Both the position numbers and the translations under genes were made by a program. 64,000 nt of DNA from Opitutia bacterium (GTDB lineage Bacteria; Verrucomicrobiota; Verrucomicrobiia; Opitutales; Opitutaceae): the NCBI GenBank assembly GCA_016187925.1, contig JACPIS010000024.1, positions 43,663 through 107,662 on the forward strand, given 5' to 3'. Of this stretch, positions 31,457-42,984 are shown one piece after another. Position 1 is the first letter of the stretch, and every line of letters starts with the position of its first letter. Under the pieces are notes generated by a model. It was not told the DNA's origin. It saw only the letters and a program-made list of their open reading frames with translations, and did not search any database.

Positions 31457-34400
31457 ATGTCTCCCGCTAATATCGACCGCCTTCGGAGCATCAAGACCTT
31501 GTCACAGCTCGTGGCCTACCTGCGCGACGTGCTCGACTGGCCCATCGAGTCCGGCGATGCCGACGCGATCACCTTCGACTATCAGGCCTCTGAGCTGGGC
31601 CTCGACGAAAAAGCCGCCGTTCGGATTAAGGAGATCAAACAGCTTCGCCCCCTCGCCAGCGGCCAGCCGTGGGGCATTTTCTTCATCAATTTTGAGAAGA
31701 AGCGTCTGCCTGTAGTCGTCATGCGTCGCATTTTGCGCGAACTGTCTTTGCGCAAGCGCGAGTCCGCGAACAAGGCTGAGCGCCAAGCGTGGCAGACCGA
31801 GGATCTGCTCTTCATTTCCGCTTATGGTGAAGATTCCGACAGGGCGCTCACCTTCGCCCACTTTGTCGAGAATCCAGGCCTGAATCTCTCCGAGCTGCGT
31901 GTGCTCGGCTGGGATGACGACGATACGCCACTCAAACTCGACTACGTCGTCCGCGTCCTCGGCGAAAAACTTCGCTGGCAGGACACCTTCGCCAAGAATC
32001 CGAGATTGTGGCGCACCCAGTGGTCCGAGGCCTTCCGCATACGCCACGGTCACGTCATCCGGACCTCGGCGGAGCTGGCCATCGCCCTCGCCGTGCTCGC
32101 CCGCCGCATCCGCGCCCGCGTTTCCAAGATCTTGGAAATGGAGGCCGGCACCGGAGAGATTCGCACGCTCCAGCGCGCCTTTCGCATCGGCCTGATCCAC
32201 GACCTCGACGACGCGGCTTTCGCCGACATGTTTGCGCAGACGATCACTTACGGGCTGTTCTCGCTCGCGTGTCGCCGCACACATCCCGGTGCGGGCACGG
32301 CGTTCGTGAAGGACGATCTCTCCCATTACTTTACCAGCCCGTTCCTGAAGGAGATGCTCGGCATCTTCCTCGGTATCAAAAGCCGTAAGGGAAAGATAGA
32401 CTTCGACGAACTCGGCATCAGTGACGTGACAGACCTGCTCACCAGCCCGGACACGCACATGGAGGCGGTCCTGATCGAATTTGGCAACAAGACCCGCGGC
32501 GAAGACCCGGTCGTTCACTTCTACGAGGACTTCCTCAGCGCCTACAACAAACAGCTCAAGGTGCAGCGCGGCGTCTTCTACACGCCGCAGCCCGTCGTCT
32601 CCTACATTGTCCGCAGCGTCCACGAGCTCCTGCAAACCGAATTCGGTCTCGCTGACGGTCTTGCCGACACCACCACCTGGGGTGAAATGGTGAAAAAGCA
32701 CCCGGGCTTGAATCTCCCGCCGCTTACCGACGAGCCCGGTGAGAAGCGCACCGTCAAGCCCGACGAGCCCTTCGTCCAAATCCTCGACCCCGCCACCGGA
32801 ACCGCGACGTTCATCGTGGAGGTGATCGACGTCGTCCATCGGCACCTCGAAGCGAAGTGGAAACAGCAGCGCCTCACCGAACCCCAGCAGCGCGCCGCGT
32901 GGAACGCCTACGTGCCGCAGCACCTGCTGCCTCGTCTGCACGCATTCGAACTGATGATGGCGCCATACGCCATCGCGCACATGAAGGTCGGGTTGAAGTT
33001 AGCCGAGACCGGCTATCAATTCGCGGCTGACGAGCGCGCCCGCATCTATCTCACCAACGCCCTCGAACCAAAGGTCAGCCAGCTCCCGCAACTCGGGTTC
33101 GACGCGCTTGCTCGCGAGGCAGCCGAGGTGAACGAGATCAAATGGTATAAGCGATTCACGGTGGTCATCGGTAACCCACCGTATTCCGCACTCTCGGCAA
33201 ACCTGTCGCCCGAAAATCGCAAGCTTGTCGATCGTTACCGTTCGGTGAACGGCATACCGATCAGGGAGCGAAGCATGTTACAGTTTGAAAAGAACATTCA
33301 AGACGACTACATCAAATTTTTCGTCAAGGCGCAGAAGCTACTCGAATCCGGAGGAGCCGGGCTATTGGGGTTTGTTACAAATCACTCGTATTTAGACGGG
33401 CCTACTTTGCGGGGGATGCGCGCCAGCTTGATGGCAACCTTTCCGCTGCTCGATCTCGTCGACCTGCATGGCAATTCAAACAAGAAGGAAAGCCTGCATC
33501 GCATCGACGAAAACGTGTTCGATATTCAGCAAGGCGTAGCGGTCGCATTGTTGCGTCGTCATTGGTCGCGAGCCGGCTTGTGCCGAGTTGGGCATCTATT
33601 TGGAACCCGAATGGAGAAATACGACTTCCTGTCCACGAGCACGCTTCGAAATACATCACAGAAAACCTGTGAACCAAAGCCGGACGTCTATCATTTCATC
33701 GCTTTTGAGTCAGGTCTGTCCGCGGAGTATCTCCAGTTCTCGCCATTGGGAAAACTTTTACTCAAGAACTCGATGGGCACAAAGACTGGTTTCAACGAGC
33801 TGTTGATCGACTATTCGCGTGACGCACTAATTCAAAAAATAGGTAGATTCGCTGGTCGAGGTTCATCCGCTTCGGAGCTCAAAGCAGAGTTCGGCGCAAA
33901 GGCAGGCCATGCAGCCTTAGTCCTTAGCCGCAGACACGATCTTTGCAGCGGCGATTGGGAAAGTTACGTGAAACCTTTTCAGCTATTCCCGTTCGACTAC
34001 CGATGGGCCTTCCTAAGGAAAGAGTTTTTACAGGGCCACCGTTTTGGCGTTATGGAGAATCTATCGCCAAAGCATCCTGGACTCGTGGCGATGCGACAAA
34101 CGAAGGAGCGATACGGGGTATTTGTCGCCGCTGGATTCTGCGGACACAAACTTCTCGGTTCATATGATTCAAACAATGTATTCCCGGTTTTTGATCTTTC
34201 GATGGAGGGAATGACTTTTCTCGACAAGCGGTTGCTGCATACGAAGTGGCTGAGCGTGTTGTTCGAATCGAAGCTTCCTGACGAGGCAGAAATATTGAGC
34301 TACTTCTATTCGGTGTTAAACAGTCCCGGCTACCGGAGCCGCTACGCAGAGTTTCTGAAGATCGATTTCCCGCGTCTGCCGTTGACGGGGAACCGCGAGC

Positions 34401-34912
34401 TGTTCCACGCGCTGGCCCGGCTCGGCGGCGAACTCATCGCCCTGCACCTGCTGGAATCGCCCCGCCTTGACCAGCCCATCACCGTGTTCATCCCTGCCCG
34501 CCATAGCCTTGGCGGCGGCGGGGGCGGTCGGAACCCCGAGGTCGAAAAAGTCTCGTGGTCGCGCGACACCGTGTGGGTGGACAAGGCGCAGACCACCGGC
34601 TTCCAGGGCGTGCGCGAGGACGTGTGGAACTTCCACATCGGCGGCTACCAGGTCTGCGAGAAATGGCTCAAGGATCGTAAAGGCCGCACGCTCACGAAGG
34701 TCGACATCGCCCACTACCACAAAATCGTCGTCGCCCTATCCGAGACCATCCGCCTCATGGCCGAGATCGACAAGGTCATCGAAAAGCACGGCGGCTGGCC
34801 CGGTGCCTTCGCCACTGCATCCACGAGCACTCCAACCCCGGGCACACTGCCCGCCAAAGCCCCCAAGCCCGACCTCGGCCTCCGCACCGAGGACGAATTA
34901 CCGCTCAGTTAA
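31457..34912 (+). CDS. N6-adenine DNA methyltransferase with type ISP-like C-terminal region
   Basis: 1151 residues from the ATG at 31457. SAM motif I is ILDPATGTATFIVEV (about residue 442) and the catalytic motif is VIGNPPY (about 572), an amino-methylase of the gamma class. The C-terminal half resembles the type ISP specificity region: FPFDYRWAFLRKEF, SRYAEFLKIDFPRLPLTGNRELF, ALARLGGELIALHLLESP. The N-terminal 440 residues are helical and of unknown role; no nuclease motif is obvious there. The central 33.1-34.3 kb stretch is visibly AT-richer, as is common for target-recognition regions that recombine. It probably marks self DNA for the helicase/nuclease partners. Confidence 0.9.
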   Translation: MSPANIDRLRSIKTLSQLVAYLRDVLDWPIESGDADAITFDYQASELGLDEKAAVRIKEIKQLRPLASGQPWGIFFINFEKKRLPVVVMRRILRELSLRKRESANKAERQAWQTEDLLFISAYGEDSDRALTFAHFVENPGLNLSELRVLGWDDDDTPLKLDYVVRVLGEKLRWQDTFAKNPRLWRTQWSEAFRIRHGHVIRTSAELAIALAVLARRIRARVSKILEMEAGTGEIRTLQRAFRIGLIHDLDDAAFADMFAQTITYGLFSLACRRTHPGAGTAFVKDDLSHYFTSPFLKEMLGIFLGIKSRKGKIDFDELGISDVTDLLTSPDTHMEAVLIEFGNKTRGEDPVVHFYEDFLSAYNKQLKVQRGVFYTPQPVVSYIVRSVHELLQTEFGLADGLADTTTWGEMVKKHPGLNLPPLTDEPGEKRTVKPDEPFVQILDPATGTATFIVEVIDVVHRHLEAKWKQQRLTEPQQRAAWNAYVPQHLLPRLHAFELMMAPYAIAHMKVGLKLAETGYQFAADERARIYLTNALEPKVSQLPQLGFDALAREAAEVNEIKWYKRFTVVIGNPPYSALSANLSPENRKLVDRYRSVNGIPIRERSMLQFEKNIQDDYIKFFVKAQKLLESGGAGLLGFVTNHSYLDGPTLRGMRASLMATFPLLDLVDLHGNSNKKESLHRIDENVFDIQQGVAVALLRRHWSRAGLCRVGHLFGTRMEKYDFLSTSTLRNTSQKTCEPKPDVYHFIAFESGLSAEYLQFSPLGKLLLKNSMGTKTGFNELLIDYSRDALIQKIGRFAGRGSSASELKAEFGAKAGHAALVLSRRHDLCSGDWESYVKPFQLFPFDYRWAFLRKEFLQGHRFGVMENLSPKHPGLVAMRQTKERYGVFVAAGFCGHKLLGSYDSNNVFPVFDLSMEGMTFLDKRLLHTKWLSVLFESKLPDEAEILSYFYSVLNSPGYRSRYAEFLKIDFPRLPLTGNRELFHALARLGGELIALHLLESPRLDQPITVFIPARHSLGGGGGGRNPEVEKVSWSRDTVWVDKAQTTGFQGVREDVWNFHIGGYQVCEKWLKDRKGRTLTKVDIAHYHKIVVALSETIRLMAEIDKVIEKHGGWPGAFATASTSTPTPGTLPAKAPKPDLGLRTEDELPLS

Positions 34913-34929
34913 TAGGCATCTCGCAATAC

Positions 34930-36390
34930 ATGAGCGCCCTGTATTTTAGTGACGCCTTTGGCGTTTCCGAGTCCGCACTCGAGAAGCACGGTGCGTTCAA
35001 TGTATCATTGGTGGTGGATCTACCCCTTTTTATCGACCCATTCCTTCTCTTTAATAGCCAAAAGGCCGAATACCAATCGCTCCACGCCCAGATTATCGAC
35101 TACCTGACTTATCTTCGTGATTTGGCCGTAGCCGGTGAGATGTCGCAGGCAGGGCTACGGAATCTTTTCTGTTTTTCCGAGGTAAAGCAAACTTGGTTGG
35201 GTTTTTCACATTCCGACAATAGCGGCCGCGGTCTGGGGATGAAGTTCGCCCATGCGCTCGCGGACAACCTCCACTCGTTGTTCAGCAGTTTTGGGAGCGA
35301 AAAGATTACGAAAAGCAGCCATCTGGAAAAGCTGTGCCTGATTCGTGAGGGCGTAGGCAGGGATATGATTTCTGATTTCACCACCAATCTCATCCTCGGC
35401 TACTTGTGCGAATACACCCAGGCATTTGCACTGAAACATCTGGCGCCCGAAATGCGGGCTGAGTTTGCGGTGAACCGCGCTCGGTTCCATCGAAACACCG
35501 GCACATGGGCGGCCGAAAGATTTACTCTGCCAAAATTTGCCGATGATTTTGTGATCCTCACTCCGAAAGACATCCTCACGAAAGATGACACATGGATTAA
35601 CAAGAAGGACTTTATTCGCGAGTATCACGAAATCCCGCGGGCCATCGGCGATGCCGAGTTACGCGATCGAGTGGATGGCTATTTTAGACGAATGTTGCCG
35701 AAGAACCCGAAGCAGAAGGATCACGCCAGCGCCATGAGGCTTACGGCGATCGAGTTCCCAATTCTCTACGATTACTTCATCCGCTATAAGGAAAATCACG
35801 GGCACGAAGCGGAGCAGCTTAGCTTGGAGAAGGTGGATGCATCTCATTTGGTGTATGTCAGACAATTCGGCGAATTGATCGCCCTGCTCAAAGCACAGAC
35901 AAGCTTTTACAGCGAACCGCTTACTTCCAAGGATGCTGCTCGTGAGAAAGTGGCGTTTCTCAAAGATGTCATCGAGAACAAGGGCGGCTTTCGACTGTTC
36001 TACCACCATGGCGTGCCGATCAAGAAAGAGGAGGACCTGCAGATCCTCTATCGGCTGGTCTGGCACAAGACACGGTATGATGTGAGTCGTGAAGTGAATG
36101 ACGGACGAGGCCCCGCAGATTTCAAGATTTCGTATGGCGCAGCAGATAAGACTATCGTTGAAATGAAACTGGCCTCGAACACCGGATTGAGGCGTCAGTT
36201 GGAAAATCAAGCTGAGATATACCAGAAGGCGAGTGATGCTAAATCTGCCCTGAAGGTCATCATCTACTTTACCCCGGAGGAGCGAGCCCGGGCGGTAGGA
36301 ATCCTTCGTGAACTTAAAATCGAGCAGTCGCCCGACATCGTCCTGATAGACGCACGCAATGACAACAAGCCGTCGGGTTCAAAAGCATAG
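34930..36390 (+). CDS. Uncharacterised protein with C-terminal PD-(D/E)xK-like nuclease motif
   Basis: 486 residues, 17 bases after the methyltransferase. The N-terminal 300 residues are unassigned but look conserved in style (DLPLFIDPFLLFNS, GVGRDMISDFTTNLILGYL, VILTPKDILTKDDTWIN). The C-terminal part reads GRGPADFKISYG then KTIVEMKLASNT: the Asp at about 395 and ExK at about 408-410 fit the PD-(D/E)xK nuclease core, followed by a helix QLENQAEIYQKA. Base composition is clearly lower in GC than the flanking housekeeping genes, a sign of transfer. I infer that it is the restriction effector of the operon; no characterised homologue comes to mind. Confidence 0.72.
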   Translation: MSALYFSDAFGVSESALEKHGAFNVSLVVDLPLFIDPFLLFNSQKAEYQSLHAQIIDYLTYLRDLAVAGEMSQAGLRNLFCFSEVKQTWLGFSHSDNSGRGLGMKFAHALADNLHSLFSSFGSEKITKSSHLEKLCLIREGVGRDMISDFTTNLILGYLCEYTQAFALKHLAPEMRAEFAVNRARFHRNTGTWAAERFTLPKFADDFVILTPKDILTKDDTWINKKDFIREYHEIPRAIGDAELRDRVDGYFRRMLPKNPKQKDHASAMRLTAIEFPILYDYFIRYKENHGHEAEQLSLEKVDASHLVYVRQFGELIALLKAQTSFYSEPLTSKDAAREKVAFLKDVIENKGGFRLFYHHGVPIKKEEDLQILYRLVWHKTRYDVSREVNDGRGPADFKISYGAADKTIVEMKLASNTGLRRQLENQAEIYQKASDAKSALKVIIYFTPEERARAVGILRELKIEQSPDIVLIDARNDNKPSGSKA

Positions 36391-36522
36391 TTGTGGAAGC
36401 GGCAGTCAGACCTATCCCGAGTTCACAGGCATGTTCGGGACTTTACCGCTCGTCCCCGAGCCCGCGATAGCCGTCGCGCTCGCCGCTTACCGGGCAACCA
36501 GGTGAGTTCAGGCACGGGCCGG

Positions 36523-36545
36523 TTTGTAACGTATTGTGTTACAAA
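36523..36545. promoter_or_regulatory. Inverted repeat upstream of the toxin-antitoxin pair
   Basis: Perfect 8-bp arms TTTGTAAC and GTTACAAA around 7 bases, about 90 bases before the antitoxin start. A closely similar palindrome lies after the toxin at 37260-37280. It could be the antitoxin-binding operator or a terminus of a small mobile cassette. Confidence 0.55.
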
Positions 36546-36632
36546 CGGGGTGTAGCCTCCGCCGTTAATCCCGTGTTTCCGGGCCGGGAAACCGAGGCTT
36601 GCGGGAGCGGGGTTTCAGGGTATTTTGCCGGC

Positions 36633-36881
36633 ATGACCCGTGAAGAACTTCTCCAACGCATCTGGATCGACCCCGCCCGTTGCGGGGGCAAGCCGTGCGT
36701 CCGCGGTCATCGCATCTGGGTCTCCCTGATCCTCGACTTGCTGGCCGCCGGCGAATCGGTGGAGCAAATCCTCCAAGACCATCCGGGCCTCGTGCGCGAG
36801 GATATCCAGGCCTGCATCGCCTACGGCTCCGAGATGACGCGCGAACGTTACGTCGACATTCCGCTCGAGGCGAAGGCGTGA
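36633..36881 (+). CDS. DUF433-family antitoxin
   Basis: 82 residues from the ATG at 36633. The sequence ARCGGKPCVRGHRIWVSLILDLLAAGESVEQILQDHPGL is the canonical DUF433 core (GxPxIxGTRI-type, helix-turn-helix-like). DUF433 proteins are the antitoxin partners of DUF5615 PIN-like toxins. Its stop overlaps the GTG start of the next gene (GTGA), so the two are translationally coupled. It probably represses its own promoter together with the toxin. Confidence 0.88.
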   Translation: MTREELLQRIWIDPARCGGKPCVRGHRIWVSLILDLLAAGESVEQILQDHPGLVREDIQACIAYGSEMTRERYVDIPLEAKA

Positions 36882-37243
36882 AGCTGAAGCTGGACGAAAA
36901 CCTGGGCGAACGCGGGCGCCGGTTGCTGGAAGCGGCGGGTCACGAAGTTTGCACCGTGCCGAGGCAAGGGCTGGCGTCAGCCACGGACCGTGAACTGCTG
37001 GCGCGATGCGTGGCCGAGGCGCGGGCTTTGGTGACCCTTGATCTGGATTTCGCCAACCCGCTGGTCTTCCCTCCCTCCGCGCATCGCGGGGTCGCCGTGC
37101 TGCGGCTGCCGCGCAAGCCGTCCGCCGCCGACCTCGATTCCGCAGTGACAACCTTGATCGGAGCCATGCGCCAGCGTTCGTTCGATCAACAGCTCTGGAT
37201 CGTGGAAATCGGCCGCGTTCGCGAGTATTCGCGCGAGCGGTAG
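36878..37243 (+). CDS. DUF5615 PIN-like toxin
   Basis: 121 residues from the GTG at 36878. It opens with KLKLDENLGERGRRLLEAAGHEVCTV and continues LVTLDLDFANPL. The acidic residues of LDEN and of TLDLDFAN correspond to the metal site of PIN-like (Mut7-C related) nucleases. The family is an RNase-type toxin neutralised by DUF433. The pair lies directly after the restriction-like operon, a common setting for addiction modules. It is cytoplasmic and of normal length. Confidence 0.86.
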   Translation: MKLKLDENLGERGRRLLEAAGHEVCTVPRQGLASATDRELLARCVAEARALVTLDLDFANPLVFPPSAHRGVAVLRLPRKPSAADLDSAVTTLIGAMRQRSFDQQLWIVEIGRVREYSRER

Positions 37244-37259
37244 CGGAGCCCGCTCCCGT

Positions 37260-37280
37260 TTGTAATCCATTAGATTACAA
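37260..37280. promoter_or_regulatory. Inverted repeat downstream of the toxin-antitoxin pair
   Basis: Perfect arms TTGTAATC and GATTACAA around CATTA, 16 bases after the toxin stop. The core TTGTAA..TTACAA matches that of 36523-36545, so the TA pair is bracketed by two related palindromes. Confidence 0.5.
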
Positions 37281-37363
37281 CTGCTCCGGCCCACCCGGGG
37301 CTTGCGAGGGGCTTGGCAAGCGCGGCTTGCGTTGCACCTCGCGGCTCGCTCACTCGTCCTTGC

Positions 37364-37984
37364 ATGGCCCCGCCGCGCCGCAAGAACCTCTTCCGCCTCG
37401 CTCCGCCCCCGCCGATGACGATCTACGTGCGGCGCGGCTTCCTGCGCCTGCTCACGGACGAGTTCGCGGCGCTGAAGGTGAAGCGCGCCGCGCTCGTCGA
37501 GGACAAGGTCGAGGCGCACAGCCAGGGCGACCTGCGCGAAAACTTCGGCTTCAAGGCCGCCAAGGACGCGATCCGCGCCGTCGACCGCAAGATGGACGAC
37601 CTCGACCGCTTCTACCGCCGCAACACGTTCACCGAGGTCGATCCCGCCGCGTGGCTCACCAAGCCCACGGACTTCGTGCAACTCGGGCACATCATCCGGA
37701 TCGAGAAGGAGGACGGGGACACGAAACGGAAGCACCGTTTCACGTTTCTGGTCGCCACCTACGGCGAGACGGCGACCGACCCGGAGAGCGACATCGAGTG
37801 CCTGCCGCACAACTCCCCGCTCGCCGCCGCCCTGCTCGGGCTCACGGTGGGCCAGCCGACGCCCGTGCCGCTGCCCGCCGGCCCGGCGGTCCTCACCGTG
37901 CTCTCGATCCGCAACCCGACCCAAGCCGAACTCGACCGCCTGCTCGCAGCCATCAAGCCGCCGGAAATTGAGGACGAGGAATAA
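37364..37984 (+). CDS. GreA/GreB-family transcription elongation factor-like protein
   Basis: 206 residues from the ATG at 37364. It has an N-terminal coiled coil (LRLLTDEFAALKVKRAALVEDKV) with the acidic tip GDLRENFGFKAAKDAI, corresponding to GDLSENAEY in GreA. The linker differs from GreA, and a C-terminal FKBP-like Gre domain follows (HRFTFLVATYGE..., SPLAAALLGLTVGQPTPVPLPAG). Gre factors enter the RNA polymerase secondary channel and stimulate transcript cleavage. It is longer than classical GreA (about 158) because of a basic N-terminus and a longer middle, so it may be a divergent paralogue. Confidence 0.85.
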   Translation: MAPPRRKNLFRLAPPPPMTIYVRRGFLRLLTDEFAALKVKRAALVEDKVEAHSQGDLRENFGFKAAKDAIRAVDRKMDDLDRFYRRNTFTEVDPAAWLTKPTDFVQLGHIIRIEKEDGDTKRKHRFTFLVATYGETATDPESDIECLPHNSPLAAALLGLTVGQPTPVPLPAGPAVLTVLSIRNPTQAELDRLLAAIKPPEIEDEE

Positions 37985-38051
37985 TGCGCGGCTTTTTTGC
38001 CGGAAGATTTAACCACAAATGCTCCGCCTAACGGCTACGCTTGGAATTCCC

Positions 38052-38175
38052 CTCCGCCTAATCGGCTCCGGTTTGGGTTCCGGGGAGCGGCTAATCGCCG
38101 CATGGATATGTGTCTGATTTCTCCGTCGGCGATCAGCCGACCCCGAAGCTTCCTGGCGTAGCCGATTAGGCGGAG
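38052..38175. repeat. Palindrome-bounded element (CTCCGCCTAATCGGCT ends)
   Basis: The perfect 16-bp inverted ends CTCCGCCTAATCGGCT and AGCCGATTAGGCGGAG enclose about 92 bases with further small hairpins (GGCTAATCGCCG, and GCATCGCCGTTAGGCGATGC just after). It is non-coding and lies between the Gre-like gene and the end of gcvP. A partial third copy of the arm lies at about 38021-38031. Confidence 0.7.
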
Positions 38176-38236
38176 CAGCACCAAGTAGCATCGCCGTTAG
38201 GCGATGCATTAGCGGTTAGCACAGGATTGGTTGCCC

Positions 38237-41116
<2,880 letters not shown>

Positions 41117-41285
41117 GGAGCAACGTAGGGTGCGGGCCGAGCGGCGCGCAACTGAGTTTTGCGCGGACGTCCGAGCAATTAAGCGCCGCTACGGGGCGTG
41201 AAAGCGGTGCTGCTGCCGCCGAGTCCGCGCGGGCTCGGCGGCGCCGGGCTTGCGCGCGGGGCGGCGGATGTTATCACTGCGCGCC

Positions 41286-42176
41286 ATGACTCTTCCGGCT
41301 ATTGGCTTCCGTCGCTGGCTCGTGCTCATTTCGCTGGCCCTCGGTTGGGCCGGGTCGCTTCCGGCGCAAAGCGTCCTGTGCGTGGAACACAAGGGCAAGG
41401 TTTACGCGGTCCACAAGGTGCACCGCGATTGGGTGACGATCATGGTGGACAACAAGCCGGTGGAAATCGTCGCCAAGCGCTGCGGACTCCAGTCCGTCGA
41501 GGAATTCATGCCCGTCTTCATCTCCGTGAACAATATCGAGGTGAAGACCAGCTACCTGACCACGAACACTGGCGGCGAGCTCAACAACGATTTCCATTTC
41601 CGCGCCAAGTTCACCTCGCCCTATGTGCTGCGGGACGTGTTCCTCGTGCTGGAACTGGAGTCCGAGCTGGCCGGCAGGCGCATCTTCTACCAGGAGGTCG
41701 GCGAACTGTCGCCGGATGACACGCGGCCGGTGTGGGTGCGCGTGCCGATGCGGGAAAAGTTCGGCGAGGGGAAATACCAGTTGCACCTCTTCGCGGGCGG
41801 CCGGGAGGTGTTCCATTCCCAGCAGCCGTGGCAATTCCGCGAGGCCCAGCTCGACAAGATGGTCTTCAAGCGCATCGCCGGCGTGCAGCAGGCCGGGCCG
41901 GAACCTTTCGTAGGCCCCGTCCCCGAATATCCCGCCGCCCTGCGCAAGTCCGGCGTCAAAGGTGAAGCAGTGGTGCAGGTGCGTGTTTCATCGCGCGGCG
42001 TGGTGCTGGACCCCGCGGTCATGAGCGCCACCGATCCGGCGTTCGGCGAGGCCGCGCTCGCCGCCGTGCGCTTGTGGCGGTTCCTGCCGCAGGTGAAGGA
42101 GGGGCGCGCCGTCGAGACCAAGGTCAACATGCCCTTCACCTTCGAGTCACCCAAGACGGACGGAAAGAAAGGCTGA
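41286..42176 (+). CDS. TonB-like energy transducer protein
   Basis: 296 residues from the ATG at 41286. It has an N-terminal signal or anchor segment (FRRWLVLISLALGWAGSLPAQ). The middle is a beta-rich domain of unknown role. The last about 90 residues are a TonB C-terminal domain: PVPEYPAALRKSGVKGEAVVQVRVSSRGVVLDPAVMSATDPAFGEAALAAVRLWRFLPQV. Unlike classical TonB it lacks a long Pro-rich spacer, and the leader looks cleavable, so it may be a periplasmic TonB-domain protein rather than a true transducer. exbB and exbD are absent nearby. Confidence 0.82.
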   Translation: MTLPAIGFRRWLVLISLALGWAGSLPAQSVLCVEHKGKVYAVHKVHRDWVTIMVDNKPVEIVAKRCGLQSVEEFMPVFISVNNIEVKTSYLTTNTGGELNNDFHFRAKFTSPYVLRDVFLVLELESELAGRRIFYQEVGELSPDDTRPVWVRVPMREKFGEGKYQLHLFAGGREVFHSQQPWQFREAQLDKMVFKRIAGVQQAGPEPFVGPVPEYPAALRKSGVKGEAVVQVRVSSRGVVLDPAVMSATDPAFGEAALAAVRLWRFLPQVKEGRAVETKVNMPFTFESPKTDGKKG

Positions 42177-42181
42177 ACCGC

Positions 42182-42853
42182 GTGCCGTCCGTGCCGGATT
42201 TTTCCACCAAGCCGGGCCGCGCCGCCTATATCGACCGGCGGCTGGCTGAACTCTATCCGGAGACACCCATCCCGCTCGACCACCGCGACGCCTACACGTT
42301 GCTCGTCGCCGTGTTGCTCTCCGCGCAGTGCACCGACAAGCGCGTCAACCTCGTCACGCCGCACCTCTGGGCGCTGGCCGACACGCCGCAGGCGATGGCG
42401 CAGGTGCCGGTCGGGAAAATCCAGTCGATCATCCGCCCCTGCGGCCTGTCGCCGCAAAAGGCCCGGGCCATCAGCGGACTCTCACGCCTGTTGCTCGAGC
42501 GCCACGGCGGCGCGGTGCCACGGACGTTCGCCGAACTCGAGGCGCTGCCCGGCGTGGGCCACAAGACGGCATCGGTCGTCATGAGCCAGGCGTTCGGCGA
42601 GCCGGCGTTCCCGGTCGACACGCACATCCACCGGCTCGCGCAGCGCTGGAAGCTGACCACCGGACGCAACGTCGCGCAGACCGAGCGCGACCTGAAAGCG
42701 CTTTTCCCGCGTGAGCACTGGAACCAGCTGCACCTGCGCATGATTTACTACGGCCGCGAGCACTGCACCGCGCGCGGCTGCGACGGCACCGTCTGCGAGA
42801 TCTGCCGCACGCTTTTCCCCGGGCGAAAACGGGCCGTCCGGACGAAGAAGTAA
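42182..42853 (+). CDS. nth: Endonuclease III
   Basis: 223 residues from the GTG at 42182, five bases after the preceding stop. It is a DNA glycosylase/AP lyase for oxidised pyrimidines. HhH-GPD fold: LLVAVLLSAQCTDKRVN, helix-hairpin-helix LPGVGHKTASVV with the catalytic Lys, and the catalytic Asp in FPVDTHIHRLAQRW. The C-terminal cysteines that normally hold a [4Fe-4S] cluster read C-x4-C-x4-C-x2-C (HCTARGCDGTVCEIC) instead of the canonical C-x6-C-x2-C-x5-C. The cluster may therefore be bound differently or be absent. Confidence 0.93.
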   Translation: MPSVPDFSTKPGRAAYIDRRLAELYPETPIPLDHRDAYTLLVAVLLSAQCTDKRVNLVTPHLWALADTPQAMAQVPVGKIQSIIRPCGLSPQKARAISGLSRLLLERHGGAVPRTFAELEALPGVGHKTASVVMSQAFGEPAFPVDTHIHRLAQRWKLTTGRNVAQTERDLKALFPREHWNQLHLRMIYYGREHCTARGCDGTVCEICRTLFPGRKRAVRTKK

Positions 42854-42878
42854 TCCGAACGCACCTACGCCAAACCTG

Positions 42879-42946
42879 GTGGGAGGGGTTTTATGCCCCG
42901 ACGGCGCAGTGGCCTGATTCACGTCGGGGCGTAAAGCCCCTCCCAC
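42879..42946. repeat. GTGGGAGGGG-type hairpin repeat
   Basis: 68 bp with long imperfect inverted arms: GTGGGAGGGGTTTTATGCCC at the left is mirrored by GGGCGTAAAGCCCCTCCCAC at the right, followed by ATTG. It lies between two convergent genes (nth and the end of the 12-gene cluster) and could serve as a bidirectional terminator. Confidence 0.7.
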
Positions 42947-42984
42947 ATTGACGACGGAAAGGTGAACGAATCTCGGCGGAGCGC

